A stretch of DNA of 53,760 nucleotides, taken from NCBI GenBank assembly GCA_018434355.1, contig JAHDPL010000015.1, positions 1 to 53,760 of the forward strand, in the 5' to 3' direction. The DNA is from Sporomusaceae bacterium (GTDB lineage: Bacteria > Bacillota > Negativicutes > UBA1444). Each line of letters opens with the position of its first letter. Position 1 is the stretch's first letter. The translations under genes and the position numbers were made by a program. Below, in pieces: positions 10,597 through 20,158 of the stretch. The notes beneath the pieces were generated by a model. That model had not been told where the DNA came from. It saw nothing but the letters and a program-made list of their open reading frames with translations, and did not search any database.

Positions 10597-11253
10597 TTGT
10601 TTGATACTTTTGTTACCCATCCCATGCAGGAGGCGCTTACGTTTTTTTATGTGCTGACGCAAAAAGCAGGGTATCCAAGCTATGGTCTTGCGATTATCCT
10701 ACTGACAGTGGCGATTAAACTTTTGATGTACCCGCTTACCGTCAAGCAGGTAAAATCGATGAAAGCCGTACAAGAGATGCAACCGAAAGTCAAGGCGTTG
10801 CAGGAGAAATACAAAGATAATAAAGAGCGCCTGCAAACTGAAATTGCCTCGCTGTATAAAGAAAATAAAGTTAACCCCTTGTCAGGTTGTTTGCCACTGA
10901 TTGTTCAGATGCCCATTCTGATGGGGATATTTTTCGCTATCAAAGAGTATACATACCAAGGGCCGACGAGTTTTCTTTGGATTGCTAATCTGCAACAGGG
11001 AACCTCTTTGACAGATCCAAGCGATCCTTATTTCATCATCCCGTTGCTCTGCGCATTGACGACCTATGTTCAGCAAAAGCAGACGACAACTGAAATGACG
11101 CAACAGAATAAAATGATGTTGATTTTCATGCCTGTTTTTATTGGTTATATCACGATAACCTTCCCTGCTGGCCTTGGAATTTATTGGGTAGTTAGCAATC
11201 TGGTGCAAATCGCTCAACAGTGGTTTATGTATCGTAATACTGCCGCCGTTTGA
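10597..11253 (+). CDS. yidC: Membrane protein insertase YidC/Oxa1
   Basis: A 218-residue Oxa1-type insertase that places proteins in the cytoplasmic membrane. It shows five hydrophobic segments, the cytoplasmic coiled hairpin MKAVQEMQPKVKALQEKYKD, and the conserved NPLSGCLPLIVQMPIL before the third core helix. It lacks the large periplasmic domain of proteobacterial YidC and also lacks a lipobox. The start is TTG at 10597, nine bases after AAGGAG; the first in-frame ATG is eight codons later. It is somewhat shorter than Bacillus SpoIIIJ because there is no signal-peptide extension. Confidence 0.94.
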   Translation: MFDTFVTHPMQEALTFFYVLTQKAGYPSYGLAIILLTVAIKLLMYPLTVKQVKSMKAVQEMQPKVKALQEKYKDNKERLQTEIASLYKENKVNPLSGCLPLIVQMPILMGIFFAIKEYTYQGPTSFLWIANLQQGTSLTDPSDPYFIIPLLCALTTYVQQKQTTTEMTQQNKMMLIFMPVFIGYITITFPAGLGIYWVVSNLVQIAQQWFMYRNTAAV

Positions 11254-11266
11254 GGAGGGAAGAAGA

Positions 11267-11887
11267 ATGATCGAAAAGACAGGTAAAACAGTTGAGGATG
11301 CGATTGAAGCCGCGTTAGCTGAACTTGGCGTTGATAGGGAACAAGTCGATTATCGAGTAATCGAGGCGCCTAGCAAACCTTTGTTTGGACTGCTTGGCGG
11401 CCGTGAGGCAAAAGTTGAAGTTACGCTTAAAAGAGTAGAACCTGTTGAACGCGCACAGAAATTTCTTGAAAAAGTAACTGCTTCGATGGGACTTAATGTT
11501 GCTATTTCTCCGGTTACTTCAGAGGATGCAATCACATTAAATTTACACGGCGATGACTTGGGAATTTTGATTGGAAAGCATGGACAAACCTTGGACGCTC
11601 TCCAATATCTAACGAACTTGGCGGCAAATCGTGACGGCCGCGAGCGGATCAGATTCATCATTGATGTAGAAGATTACCGGAAACGAAGAGCTGATACGCT
11701 GGAGCAATTGGCACTGCGGCTTGCCGAACGGGCACGGCGTACCGGTGACCGGGTCGCGCTCGAACCGATGACACCGCATGAGCGCAAAATCATTCACATG
11801 AGTTTGCAGAACGATTCGCGCATCGAGACGTATAGTGAAGGGGAAGAGCCTTATCGCCGCGTAGTAATTGTCTGTAAACGAGGTTGA
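11267..11887 (+). CDS. jag: RNA-binding protein Jag/KhpB (EloR)
   Basis: A 206-residue protein with the three usual parts: a Jag-N domain (residues 1-50, with VEDAIEAALAELGV), a KH-like segment LGILIGKHGQTLDALQYL (about 88-105), and an R3H domain ending in MTPHERKIIHMSLQ. KhpB/EloR binds RNA and in streptococci is linked to cell elongation control. It follows yidC directly with a GAGGAGG Shine-Dalgarno and is ended by a hairpin terminator before mnmE. Confidence 0.95.
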   Translation: MIEKTGKTVEDAIEAALAELGVDREQVDYRVIEAPSKPLFGLLGGREAKVEVTLKRVEPVERAQKFLEKVTASMGLNVAISPVTSEDAITLNLHGDDLGILIGKHGQTLDALQYLTNLAANRDGRERIRFIIDVEDYRKRRADTLEQLALRLAERARRTGDRVALEPMTPHERKIIHMSLQNDSRIETYSEGEEPYRRVVIVCKRG

Positions 11888-11894
11888 TTATTGG

Positions 11895-11925
11895 GCCCAG
11901 TAAGGTTTTACCGTACTGGGCTTTT
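11895..11925 (+). terminator. Intrinsic terminator after jag
   Basis: GCCCAGTA (11895-11902) pairs with TACTGGGC (11914-11921), with an additional inner pairing, and TTTT follows. It separates the yidC-jag unit from mnmE. The T-run is short, so some read-through is likely. Confidence 0.65.
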
Positions 11926-11947
11926 ATGCAATTTGGAGGAAATGATG

Positions 11948-13330
11948 ATGGAAGCGGATACCATAGCGGCGATCGCAACCTCTGTGGGACATGCCGGCAT
12001 CGGGATTGTCAGGGTCAGCGGTCCGGCATCTAATGAGATTGCCCGGGCCGTTTTTCGTAATAGTAGACAAGAGAAAATTGCTGTATTTGAGCCGCGTCGA
12101 ATGATTTACGGGATGGTCATTAATCCTCAATCTGAAGAAAAAATTGATGAGGCGCTCTGTGTTTTTATGCCGGGGCCCAATTCTTATACCTGTGAAGACG
12201 TCATCGAATTTCAGACGCATGGTGGTCCCCTTGTGCTCAGGCAGTTGTTGCGGGTGGTGATTGAGCAGGGAGCTAGAGTGGCGCAACCAGGAGAGTTCAC
12301 GCAGCGTGCATTTTTGAATGGGCGAATTGACCTGATGCAGGCGGAAGCGGTCATGGGCGTTATTCAGGCGAAAACTGAGGCGGCGCTACGAAATTCCACG
12401 CAACTAATGAATGGCGAGTTATCTCGTCGGATTAGACTTCATCGGCAGGAATTGTTGAACGAATTGGCACATATTGAGGCAAGTTTGGATTATCCGGAGG
12501 ATGACATAGTATCGCCGGAATCCGGAACGCTGCTTTTATTGTTGGAGCAAACCGTGCGAGGATTTGATAATTTATTGGCGTCTTCCAAAACAGGAAAAGT
12601 GTTGCGTGAAGGATTACGGACGGTTATCATAGGCAAGCCCAATGTGGGAAAGTCTACACTGTTGAATGCTTTGCTTGGTGAAGAACGGGCCTTGGTCACA
12701 GACATTCCTGGCACGACGCGGGATTCTATCGAAGAGTATATTAGTATTCGTGGTATTCCATTGCAGATTATCGATACGGCAGGGTTGCGTGACAGCGCCG
12801 ACCAGGTTGAACTAATGGGAATGCAAAGAACGCGAGCAGCGATCGAATCTGCAGGATTGATATTATTGATGATTGATGCTTCTGCGCCGATCAGTGAATC
12901 AGATATATCGATACTTAATGATTTGCCGGCGATACCTGTAATTGTTGTCGTAAATAAGATTGATTTGCCACAATTGGCGGATTTAGCTGGATGGCATGAC
13001 TTAACCAGAAAGTATCCGGTAGTTTCTTTATCAGCGAAGGAGAAGGCGGGCCTCGACAAATTGGAGGATATGATTGAGAAGTTAGTATTTGCTAACGAAG
13101 CGCATTTATCAATAGACGTTTGTCTTGATAATAGCCGTCATATCGACTGTTTGATCGCGGCTAAGTCCAATCTGATAGCAGCCATGGCGGCGATTGCTGA
13201 TGGAATGCCACTAGACTGCGTGGCGATTGACCTTCGGGCGGCAATCCAGTCATTGGGGCAGATTACAGGTGAGACCGTTTCTGACGAAGTTGTAAGAGAA
13301 ATATTTGCCAAGTTTTGTTTGGGAAAGTAG
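11948..13330 (+). CDS. mnmE: tRNA modification GTPase MnmE
   Basis: With MnmG this 460-residue GTPase installs the 5-carboxymethylaminomethyl group on the wobble uridine of several tRNAs. The N-terminal formyl-THF-binding domain begins [10 protein letters not shown], the G domain has GKPNVGKS near residue 229, DTAGLRD and NKID, and the protein ends in the family's CLGK, whose cysteine is required. Three ATGs lie in a row (11942, 11945, 11948); the third has the best spacing (7) from GGAGGA. The next gene, mnmG, follows 10 bases later. Confidence 0.97.
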   Translation: MEADTIAAIATSVGHAGIGIVRVSGPASNEIARAVFRNSRQEKIAVFEPRRMIYGMVINPQSEEKIDEALCVFMPGPNSYTCEDVIEFQTHGGPLVLRQLLRVVIEQGARVAQPGEFTQRAFLNGRIDLMQAEAVMGVIQAKTEAALRNSTQLMNGELSRRIRLHRQELLNELAHIEASLDYPEDDIVSPESGTLLLLLEQTVRGFDNLLASSKTGKVLREGLRTVIIGKPNVGKSTLLNALLGEERALVTDIPGTTRDSIEEYISIRGIPLQIIDTAGLRDSADQVELMGMQRTRAAIESAGLILLMIDASAPISESDISILNDLPAIPVIVVVNKIDLPQLADLAGWHDLTRKYPVVSLSAKEKAGLDKLEDMIEKLVFANEAHLSIDVCLDNSRHIDCLIAAKSNLIAAMAAIADGMPLDCVAIDLRAAIQSLGQITGETVSDEVVREIFAKFCLGK

Positions 13331-13340
13331 GACTGAGTCG

Positions 13341-15224
13341 ATGAGTTTTTCCTCACAGTATCAAGTTATCGTTTTGGGAGCAGGGCATGCTGGCTGTGAA
13401 GCGGCACTGGCATCAGCTCGTATGGGTTGTTCGACATTGTTGGTAACACTTAATTTAGATAATATTGCATTGATGCCATGCAATCCGTCTGTCGGCGGCC
13501 CGGCCAAAGGTCATTTAGTAAGGGAAATCGACGCACTGGGTGGTGAAATGGCTTTAGTTACTGATCGCGCAAGCTTGCAGATGCGAATGCTAAATACAGC
13601 CAAAGGACCGGCCGTTCACTCGTTGCGAGCGCAGGCAGATAAGTTGGTATATCAAGAAATGATGCGACGGTCACTATATCGTGAAGATAAGTTGGAAGTG
13701 AGACAATTACTGGTAGACGGCATTGTATGGGAAGGTAGTGCGATTAAAGGAGTTATTACGGAGAATGGTGAGCGGATTGCCTGTGAGGCGTTGGTATTGG
13801 CTACCGGCACTTATTTGCGTGGCCGTGTAATTATCGGTGATACAAGTTTTGCGGGAGGACCCTGCGGACAACGGTCTTCTGTCCAGCTTTCTGATGCGTT
13901 GATACAGGCTGGAATCAGGCTTAGACGATTTAAAACCGGTACGCCTGCACGGATAGACGGTCGTTCTGTTGATTTTGCACGGATGAAGATACAACCTGGA
14001 GATGAAACCAATCACAATTTCTCTTTTATCAGCGAGATTTGCCAGAGAGAGCAACTGCCTTGTTGGTTGACTTATACTAATGAGATGACCCATGCTACGA
14101 TTCGTGACAATTTGCATCGTGCACCACTCTATACTGGAAATATCGAAGGGACAGGTCCGCGATATTGCCCTTCGATTGAAGTTAAGATTGTCAATTTTCC
14201 TGAAAAAGAGACGCACCAGGTTTTTGTTGAACCTGAAGGCCGAACTACGAACGAGATGTATGTTCAGGGCCTGTCAACGAGCTTGCCGATTGATGTCCAG
14301 TTAAAGATGTTGCGGTCTATATCTGGACTTGAGAACGCCAGGGTCATGCGTTATGGGTATGCGATTGAATATGATTGTATTGACCCAACGCAACTTGAGT
14401 TAACGTTGGCTTTTAAAAACTTTGCCGGGCTTTTTGCTGCCGGACAAATCAACGGATCTTCCGGTTATGAGGAGGCTGCGGCGCAAGGGTTGATCGCCGG
14501 GATTAATGCGGCGCTATTTGTCCAAAAGAGACCGCCCTTTGTGTTGACTCGCGCCGAGGCTTACATCGGCGTCCTGATTGATGATCTAGTGACCAAAGGG
14601 ACTAATGAGCCTTACCGTATCATGACATCGCGTGCGGAGTATCGATTATTGCTGAGACATGATAATGCAGATTTGCGACTTACAAAACGTGGCTTTGATA
14701 TCGGCTTGGCTTGCAACGACCGTTTTGCCAAAGTGGAACAAAAGTTTCAGGCAATTGCAGAAACCCTTGAACTCCTTAAGAAAACGATTGTCACACCAGT
14801 TAATGATATTCAACATTTTTTGCGAGAGCTTGGCACAAGCGAATTGAGGACAGGCACTAGCCTGTTCGAATTGCTAAAACGCCCCAACATATCCTATCTT
14901 GCGATAAAGGATCGGTTTGGCTTGCCTGAACTGTCATCTGAAGTTGAAGCACAGATTGAGATTATGATTAAGTATGAAGGTTATATTAATAAACAAGTTG
15001 AGCAAGTGCAACGAGCAGCAAGTTTTGAAAGTAGAATGATACCTAAAGATATTGATTTTAATTCGGTATCCGGTATATCTAAAGAAGCCAGGCAGAAATT
15101 GTCTTCGGTTCGTCCGGGTTCAATCGGTCAAGCAAGCAGAATTTCTGGCGTTTCCCCGGCCGATATTTCTTTATTATTGATTTATATTGAACAAATGCGG
15201 CGGAGGAAAAATGACCAAGCATAG
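13341..15224 (+). CDS. mnmG: tRNA uridine-5-carboxymethylaminomethyl modification enzyme MnmG
   Basis: This 627-residue FAD protein is the partner of MnmE. The N-terminal dinucleotide fold reads [17 protein letters not shown] (residues 9-25). Family-specific segments include [21 protein letters not shown] and [14 protein letters not shown]. The C-terminal helical domain, with [15 protein letters not shown], binds MnmE and tRNA. The start is ATG at 13341; an upstream in-frame extension overlapping mnmE is not needed. It overlaps rsmG by 14 bases. Confidence 0.97.
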   Translation: MSFSSQYQVIVLGAGHAGCEAALASARMGCSTLLVTLNLDNIALMPCNPSVGGPAKGHLVREIDALGGEMALVTDRASLQMRMLNTAKGPAVHSLRAQADKLVYQEMMRRSLYREDKLEVRQLLVDGIVWEGSAIKGVITENGERIACEALVLATGTYLRGRVIIGDTSFAGGPCGQRSSVQLSDALIQAGIRLRRFKTGTPARIDGRSVDFARMKIQPGDETNHNFSFISEICQREQLPCWLTYTNEMTHATIRDNLHRAPLYTGNIEGTGPRYCPSIEVKIVNFPEKETHQVFVEPEGRTTNEMYVQGLSTSLPIDVQLKMLRSISGLENARVMRYGYAIEYDCIDPTQLELTLAFKNFAGLFAAGQINGSSGYEEAAAQGLIAGINAALFVQKRPPFVLTRAEAYIGVLIDDLVTKGTNEPYRIMTSRAEYRLLLRHDNADLRLTKRGFDIGLACNDRFAKVEQKFQAIAETLELLKKTIVTPVNDIQHFLRELGTSELRTGTSLFELLKRPNISYLAIKDRFGLPELSSEVEAQIEIMIKYEGYINKQVEQVQRAASFESRMIPKDIDFNSVSGISKEARQKLSSVRPGSIGQASRISGVSPADISLLLIYIEQMRRRKNDQA

Positions 15225-15942
15225 TGAGTTAATGTTACCATATCTGCATGAAGTAGTCTCTTTACTGCAAATCGAAGTCTCGCCTGAACAAGTAGACAAA
15301 ATTGCTAACTTTGATGATTTTCTTTTCGACTATAACAAGAAAATTAATTTGACCCGTATAGTGGATCCCTTGGAGGTTGCTGTCAAACATTTTGGCGATT
15401 CATTGACGCTGCTTTCACAAAAAGAGTTGTTCGCCGGCGCACGGGTGATTGATGTTGGAGCCGGCGCCGGATTTCCCGGCATACCCTTGGCAATTATGCG
15501 ACCGGACATGCAATTGACGCTAGTTGATTCATTGCGTAAACGAACACAGTTTTTATCAGAGCTGATCGAGAAACTGGCGATTACTAATGTCGACGTTGTT
15601 TGGGGCAGAGCTGAGGATATCGGACAAAACCCAAAGTATCGTGAAAAGTTTGATGGGGTTATCGCAAGGGCGGTAGCACCTCTTAACATTCTTGCTGAAT
15701 TATGCTTGCCGTTAATCAAAGTCGGCGGACATTTTTGGGCATTAAAGGGACCCAAGGCAGATTCGGAAGTTTCCGCCGCAGATAGAGCGATAGCATTGCT
15801 AGGCGGTAAAGTTACTTCTCATGAATCCGTATTTCTTCCACTTACTGAAGATTGTCGTAGCTTGGTTTGTATCTCAAAACAGTCCTTGACGCCACGAACC
15901 TACCCCCGCAAGGCTGGCGTACCTGAACGGCAACCTCTATAA
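15211..15942 (+). CDS. rsmG: 16S rRNA (guanine527-N7)-methyltransferase RsmG
   Basis: A 243-residue SAM-dependent methyltransferase that modifies G527 of 16S rRNA. The SAM-binding motif is [17 protein letters not shown] near residues 79-95. The N-terminal segment [17 protein letters not shown] and the later [16 protein letters not shown] are typical. The start is ATG at 15211 after CGGAGG, overlapping mnmG, so translation is probably coupled. Confidence 0.96.
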   Translation: MTKHSELMLPYLHEVVSLLQIEVSPEQVDKIANFDDFLFDYNKKINLTRIVDPLEVAVKHFGDSLTLLSQKELFAGARVIDVGAGAGFPGIPLAIMRPDMQLTLVDSLRKRTQFLSELIEKLAITNVDVVWGRAEDIGQNPKYREKFDGVIARAVAPLNILAELCLPLIKVGGHFWALKGPKADSEVSAADRAIALLGGKVTSHESVFLPLTEDCRSLVCISKQSLTPRTYPRKAGVPERQPL

Positions 15943-15956
15943 AGGCAGGTAGTATA

Positions 15957-16832
15957 ATGATGTTTAGCAAATTGTTTGGCAAATCGATATCAAGCGAGAG
16001 CACAGCAAAAATAGCCAAGGATGAAGTACTTAACGAGATTGCTGAGCGGATTGAGTTAATTGAGATTGACATTGCTTCAATTTCAACAAATCCGTATCAA
16101 CCGCGAAAAAACTTTTCTGAAGAAGGTTTGATCGAACTGGCTTCCTCTATTCAGGAGCACGGTGTGATTCAACCACTAATTGTTAGACGTTTAGATGCGG
16201 GCTATGAATTAATTGCAGGTGAACGCCGACTGCGTGCGTCTGTCATGGCCGGTCGAGCGTGCGTCCCTTGTATCGTACGCGACTTTCAAGACAAAGAAAC
16301 TGCGGAGCTTGCGATGATAGAAAATTTGCAGCGTGAAGACCTGCATTTTTTTGAAGAGGCTGCCGGATATGAATTGTTATTGACTCAATTTAAACTGAAA
16401 CAAGAAGAGCTATCTGATAGGGTCGGAAAGAACCAGTCAACAATCGCAAACAAATTGCGACTATTAAAGCTTCCCCCGCGAGTCAGGGAGATTGTTATTC
16501 AGAGCGGATTATCTGAACGACATGCTCGTGCGCTATTGAAAATCGAGCAAGAGCTTGATCAACTTAATATTATTAATATGGTTGTTGAAAATAGCATGAC
16601 GGTGAAAGATACCGAAGTGTTTATCGCGAAGCTTGAAAACACCAAGGCCGACGAGCAAGCAAAAGGCAAGCGAAAACCGATGTTGCGAATCGTTAAGGAT
16701 GTCCGAATTTTTATCAATACTATGAATGAACTTGTGGCGCAGATGAAAAAAACCGGATTGTCCGTTCAAATGCGACAAGAGCAGAGCGATGACGATATCA
16801 CAATCACTATGATCGTGCCGAAACGAAGGTAG
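15957..16832 (+). CDS. noc: Nucleoid occlusion protein Noc (ParB-like)
   Basis: A 291-residue ParB-family protein. The short N-terminal stretch MMFSKLFGK resembles the membrane-binding amphipathic helix of Noc. The CTP-binding ParB core shows NPYQPRKNF and GERRLRAS, followed by a helix-turn-helix around 140-165 (DRVGKNQSTIANKLRLLKL). The second ParB-family gene, parB, lies 0.9 kb downstream with soj, so this copy is best explained as noc, which has the same place after rsmG in Bacillus. Noc binds specific palindromes and blocks division over the nucleoid; a perfect such palindrome is found at 37303-37316. Confidence 0.9.
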   Translation: MMFSKLFGKSISSESTAKIAKDEVLNEIAERIELIEIDIASISTNPYQPRKNFSEEGLIELASSIQEHGVIQPLIVRRLDAGYELIAGERRLRASVMAGRACVPCIVRDFQDKETAELAMIENLQREDLHFFEEAAGYELLLTQFKLKQEELSDRVGKNQSTIANKLRLLKLPPRVREIVIQSGLSERHARALLKIEQELDQLNIINMVVENSMTVKDTEVFIAKLENTKADEQAKGKRKPMLRIVKDVRIFINTMNELVAQMKKTGLSVQMRQEQSDDDITITMIVPKRR

Positions 16833-16849
16833 CATATTTCGACTCATAG

Positions 16850-16885
16850 CAAAGGGTGCTATTCTGCAAGAGGTAGCGCCCTTTG
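16850..16885 (+). terminator. Hairpin after noc, directly abutting parS
   Basis: CAAAGGGTGCTA (16850-16861) pairs with TAGCGCCCTTTG (16874-16885), 12 base pairs with one G-T. The T-run is weak (TGTTTC) and is part of the parS site that starts at the next base. It may end the mnmEG-rsmG-noc transcript, perhaps inefficiently. Confidence 0.5.
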
Positions 16886-16901
16886 TGTTTCACGTGAAAC
16901 A
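16886..16901. promoter_or_regulatory. parS centromere site 1
   Basis: TGTTTCACGTGAAACA is a perfect 16-base palindrome matching the B. subtilis parS consensus TGTTNCACGTGAAACA. It lies between noc and soj, within 8 kb of the origin, as expected for ParB loading. Confidence 0.95.
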
Positions 16902-17015
16902 TAACAGTGGGTGTCGTGCCGAAAAATCTTGAGTAATATGATTTTTACTACAAAAATGTTCTACAAGCTGATTTCGTGATAATATTATAGTAATGTTTTG
17001 GGATGGGGTGGCGTA

Positions 17016-17777
17016 TTGGTTAGAGTAATTGCAATTGCAAATCAAAAAGGCGGAGTTGGCAAGACGACAACTGCTGTCAATCTTAGTTCGTGTTTAGCTC
17101 TGTTGGGAGCACAGGTGTTGTTAATTGATGTTGACCCCCAAGGCAACTCAACCAGTGGGCTTGGCATCGACAAGTCTGTGGTTAAACGTTGTGTATATGA
17201 TTGTCTGGTTAATGATGTGCCGATGGATGATGCGATAATGTCGACAAAGGTTGATAATTTGAGTTTGCTTCCAGCGACGATACAACTTGCTGGGGCCGAG
17301 GTGGAGCTTGTATCGGTTTTAGCTAGGGAAAATATGCTTAAGCGAGCCCTTGAAAAAGTAAAATATCGTTACGACTTTGTTATTATGGATTGCCCGCCAT
17401 CGCTTGGTCTACTTACAATCAATGCGCTTACTGCAGCGTCGTCCGTATTGGTGCCAATACAATGTGAGTTCTATGCGCTGGAAGGACTGTCGCAGTTGAT
17501 GCGCACGGTTGGCCTGGTTCAAAAGAACTTGAATCCTGCGCTGCAATTGGAAGGGGTGGTTCTAACGATGTTTGATGCTCGGACTAACTTGTCAATTCAG
17601 GTTGTTGACGAAGTGAAAAGTCACTTCCGCAACAAGGTTTATCGCACAATCATTCCTAGAAACATTCGACTGAGCGAAGCGCCGAGTCATGGAAAACCAA
17701 TCGTGCAATATGATCCGAAATCAAGAGGCGCCGAAGTTTACCTCGAACTTGCCAAAGAGGTGATGGGCGATGAATAA
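17016..17777 (+). CDS. soj: Chromosome partitioning ATPase ParA/Soj
   Basis: A ParA-type ATPase that moves and regulates ParB-parS complexes and, in Bacillus, controls DnaA. The deviant Walker A is KGGVGKTTT (residues 11-19), and later motifs are DVDPQGN and DCPPSLG. The frame extends to TTG at 16998, but TTG at 17016 is better spaced from GGATGGGG and gives 253 residues, the length of B. subtilis Soj. It overlaps parB by 8 bases. Confidence 0.96.
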   Translation: MVRVIAIANQKGGVGKTTTAVNLSSCLALLGAQVLLIDVDPQGNSTSGLGIDKSVVKRCVYDCLVNDVPMDDAIMSTKVDNLSLLPATIQLAGAEVELVSVLARENMLKRALEKVKYRYDFVIMDCPPSLGLLTINALTAASSVLVPIQCEFYALEGLSQLMRTVGLVQKNLNPALQLEGVVLTMFDARTNLSIQVVDEVKSHFRNKVYRTIIPRNIRLSEAPSHGKPIVQYDPKSRGAEVYLELAKEVMGDE

Positions 17778-18681
17778 ACGCGGGTTAGGACGCGGGCTAG
17801 ATGCGCTTTTGTCCGGTGGTCGCGATTTCGATCGTGGAGAAAGCTTGCTTCAGATACAGGTGAAAGAAATATCGGCTAATCCTTTTCAACCACGACGCGA
17901 ATTTGATGACGAAAGGCTTGAAGATTTGGCATCCTCCATCCGGTTGTATGGAGTTCTGCAGCCGATTGTTGTTCGTAAAACCGGAGAAGGGTATCAATTG
18001 GTTACTGGTGAACGTCGTTGGCGTGCGTCCCAGTTAGCCGGGCTGAAAGAAATCCCTGCCGTTTTGCGTGACTATACTGACGTCGAAATGACAGCGGTAG
18101 CGTTGGTAGAAAACTTGCAACGCGAAAATTTGAATCCAATAGAAGAAGCGGTTGCCTATCGTCGTCTGATTGATGAATTTGGCTTTACGCAGGAGGAAGT
18201 ATCGGCCAAGGTTGGTAAGAGTCGTCCGTTTATCGCTAACACGGTACGCTTGCTCAATTTGCCGGCAGTTGTTCAGGAATATGTTTCACGTGGAACAATG
18301 ACGCCGGGTCAAGCTCGGCCGTTGCTTGTGCTGCCAACAACAGAGATGCAGATTGAAGCCGCGGGAGAAATCCTTTCTCGAGCCATGACTGCACGAGGGG
18401 CAGAAGAATTGGCTAAAAAGATGACTGACAAAAAGACCAAGCGATCAAATCAAAAACGACAGATGAGGATTTCGGACAATGATTATAATGCGGCCGGCGA
18501 ACGGTTGGGTCAGGTGCTTGGAACGAAAGTTCAGATCGTAGAACGAGACGGCGGTGGCGGGACAATAATGGTAGAGTGTTATTCCGCAGAAGAACTGCAG
18601 CGAGTCTTCGATTGCTTAACGAGTGCTGGAGATGCCGTTGTAAGAAGCGCCCCTTCAAGATCAACCCGCCTTTCGGTGTAA
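17770..18681 (+). CDS. parB: Chromosome partitioning protein ParB/Spo0J
   Basis: This 303-residue protein binds parS and spreads on DNA as a CTP-dependent clamp, recruiting condensin. Motifs in order are the N-terminal ParA-stimulating KRGLGRGLDALL, NPFQPRREF, GERRWRAS (CTP site), ENLQRENLNPIEEA and a helix-turn-helix with KVGKSRPFIANTVRLLNL. The C-terminal dimer domain follows a basic linker. The gene contains a parS site itself. It overlaps soj, forming a translationally coupled pair. Confidence 0.96.
   Translation: MNKRGLGRGLDALLSGGRDFDRGESLLQIQVKEISANPFQPRREFDDERLEDLASSIRLYGVLQPIVVRKTGEGYQLVTGERRWRASQLAGLKEIPAVLRDYTDVEMTAVALVENLQRENLNPIEEAVAYRRLIDEFGFTQEEVSAKVGKSRPFIANTVRLLNLPAVVQEYVSRGTMTPGQARPLLVLPTTEMQIEAAGEILSRAMTARGAEELAKKMTDKKTKRSNQKRQMRISDNDYNAAGERLGQVLGTKVQIVERDGGGGTIMVECYSAEELQRVFDCLTSAGDAVVRSAPSRSTRLSV
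18282..18297. promoter_or_regulatory. parS centromere site 2, inside parB
   Basis: TGTTTCACGTGGAACA is the exact complement of the consensus parS TGTTCCACGTGAAACA. Location inside the parB coding sequence repeats the situation in B. subtilis spo0J. Confidence 0.95.
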
Positions 18682-18698
18682 TATGCACGAGGTGAAAA

Positions 18699-20042
18699 AT
18701 GCGCCAAGAATATGATTCGTTAGGCGAGGTTCAGTTGTCGGACGATGAGTACTTTGGTATTTCAACAGCACGGATGTTGGCGGTTGTCGATTTGTGTGGG
18801 CCGCGAATTCCTCAGTTGCTGGCGGTTAATGTTGTTCGAGTCCGCCAAGCTCAAGCGATAGCGCTTGGGCAAAGTGGGGTATGGACCGACGTGTTGTCTG
18901 AATCCATACAGGCGGCGGCAGAACGACTGGTCGCAGACGAAGCGTTTTTTGCAACCCAACTACGTATGTGTTCCTTGCATGGCGGTGGAGCCCGAAGTCT
19001 AGTTGCCAATATTGATGAAGTTCTGGCCAATGTAGCGTTGCAATTGCAGCGAAAATCTTTGGGCGAATATCATTGGGTGGCTCCATTGATGCGTTTGGAT
19101 AGCGGGTTTTCTGCCCAACAGGTATGTTTGATTGCACTTCATATAAGCCTGTCGCAGCTGTTTGAAGAACTTGCGACGCGATTGACTGAGGCTGTATCGT
19201 TGCTGCAAAGCCTTGCGCAAGAGTTGTCGGGACATGCAACCGTTGCGCAAATGGACTATCAAGATGTGAAAATCACTGACTTGGGTTCGGGATTTGCTTG
19301 TTGCGCAGAGGGTTTGGGGCGGATTCAGCGACAAGTATATTGGTATCGGGCGGAGTTGTTGCGGCTTTGGAGTGAAAACCCAGACGTGTTTCGATGTTTG
19401 CAAGGGTTGCTAGGTATTGATTGTGAGCAGGATGAAACCGGTCGAGACTTTCCGGTCGGTTCGGACTTGTATCTTGGGCTGTCAGGGCTGGTCAAAACCG
19501 CGGCGGGCCTGTTGCTGCAGTTCTGTAATGAGCTGAAACGGCAGGTCTGTCTTAGTAAAGAAATTGAATGGTCGAAACGGATTGCGAGTCCGGTTTTTAA
19601 TCCCGCAGGGCGAGAAGTTTTTGCTCCGGATACGATTTGCCAGATTGTTTTTCATATTATTGGTTGCGATGCGACGGTAACGGCAGCCGCAACCAGCGGA
19701 AACAACGCCATTGTTCATAGTTTTCCTCAGATCGCAACCTGTCTTTTGAACTCGGTGCAACAGTTGTCGGTTGCAGTTGATTTGTTGATAAAAAACTGCT
19801 TGATTGGCCTGCGAGGAAATTCGGAAGCGGGCCTTGCTGCTGTTGTGAACACGCCGTTGCAAGCTGAAAAATTAATTTCTTTGATTGGTTACGAACGTGC
19901 GGTTCAAGTAGCCAGAATTGCTGCGCTTACTGAGAAGCCGGTTCATACTGTTGTCTTGCGGATGAAATTATTGAATGAAGAACAAGTGGCAAAATTGTTT
20001 ACTCATCCACCAGTGACAAATGCAAATATAAACGAAGAATAA
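18699..20042 (+). CDS. Degenerate aspartase/fumarase-superfamily protein (probable pseudoenzyme)
   Basis: A 447-residue protein that aligns by eye with aspartate ammonia-lyase along its full length: DEYFGISTARMLAVVD (residues 16-31) matches the N-terminal DAYYGVHTLRA region, DEVLANVALQL (106-116) matches NEVLANIGLEL, and IIGCDATVTAAATSGN (320-335) matches VIGNDTTVTMAAEAGQ. The catalytic elements are gone. The GSSxMPxKxNP loop is replaced by SPVFNPAGREV (297-307), the substrate threonine/asparagine stretch by ARSLVANID (98-106), and the STND region by FSAQ (137-140). It is intact, has good spacing behind parB and no frame damage, so it is probably a maintained non-catalytic protein. Function unknown; its place suggests a link to chromosome segregation or simply operon hitchhiking. 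Confidence 0.75.
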   Translation: MRQEYDSLGEVQLSDDEYFGISTARMLAVVDLCGPRIPQLLAVNVVRVRQAQAIALGQSGVWTDVLSESIQAAAERLVADEAFFATQLRMCSLHGGGARSLVANIDEVLANVALQLQRKSLGEYHWVAPLMRLDSGFSAQQVCLIALHISLSQLFEELATRLTEAVSLLQSLAQELSGHATVAQMDYQDVKITDLGSGFACCAEGLGRIQRQVYWYRAELLRLWSENPDVFRCLQGLLGIDCEQDETGRDFPVGSDLYLGLSGLVKTAAGLLLQFCNELKRQVCLSKEIEWSKRIASPVFNPAGREVFAPDTICQIVFHIIGCDATVTAAATSGNNAIVHSFPQIATCLLNSVQQLSVAVDLLIKNCLIGLRGNSEAGLAAVVNTPLQAEKLISLIGYERAVQVARIAALTEKPVHTVVLRMKLLNEEQVAKLFTHPPVTNANINEE

Positions 20043-20158
20043 AATGGTCGTAGAGTCTATGTTTTAAGCATTTAAAAAGCTTTTGGTGATATCTGTAAAG
20101 AATAAATAGTGTAAAATTAAAAAGCTCTGGCGTCTATCGATGTATGGAAGGGGATACC

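Noticed and set aside
13707-14216. 169-codon ORF antisense to mnmG
   Set aside because: Shadow frame of a confident gene, with no domain or start signal.
15957-18681. Two ParB genes taken as a recent duplication
   Set aside because: They differ in N-terminal motifs and positions in the way that Noc and Spo0J differ; the first has a membrane-helix-like start and a matching Noc site exists.
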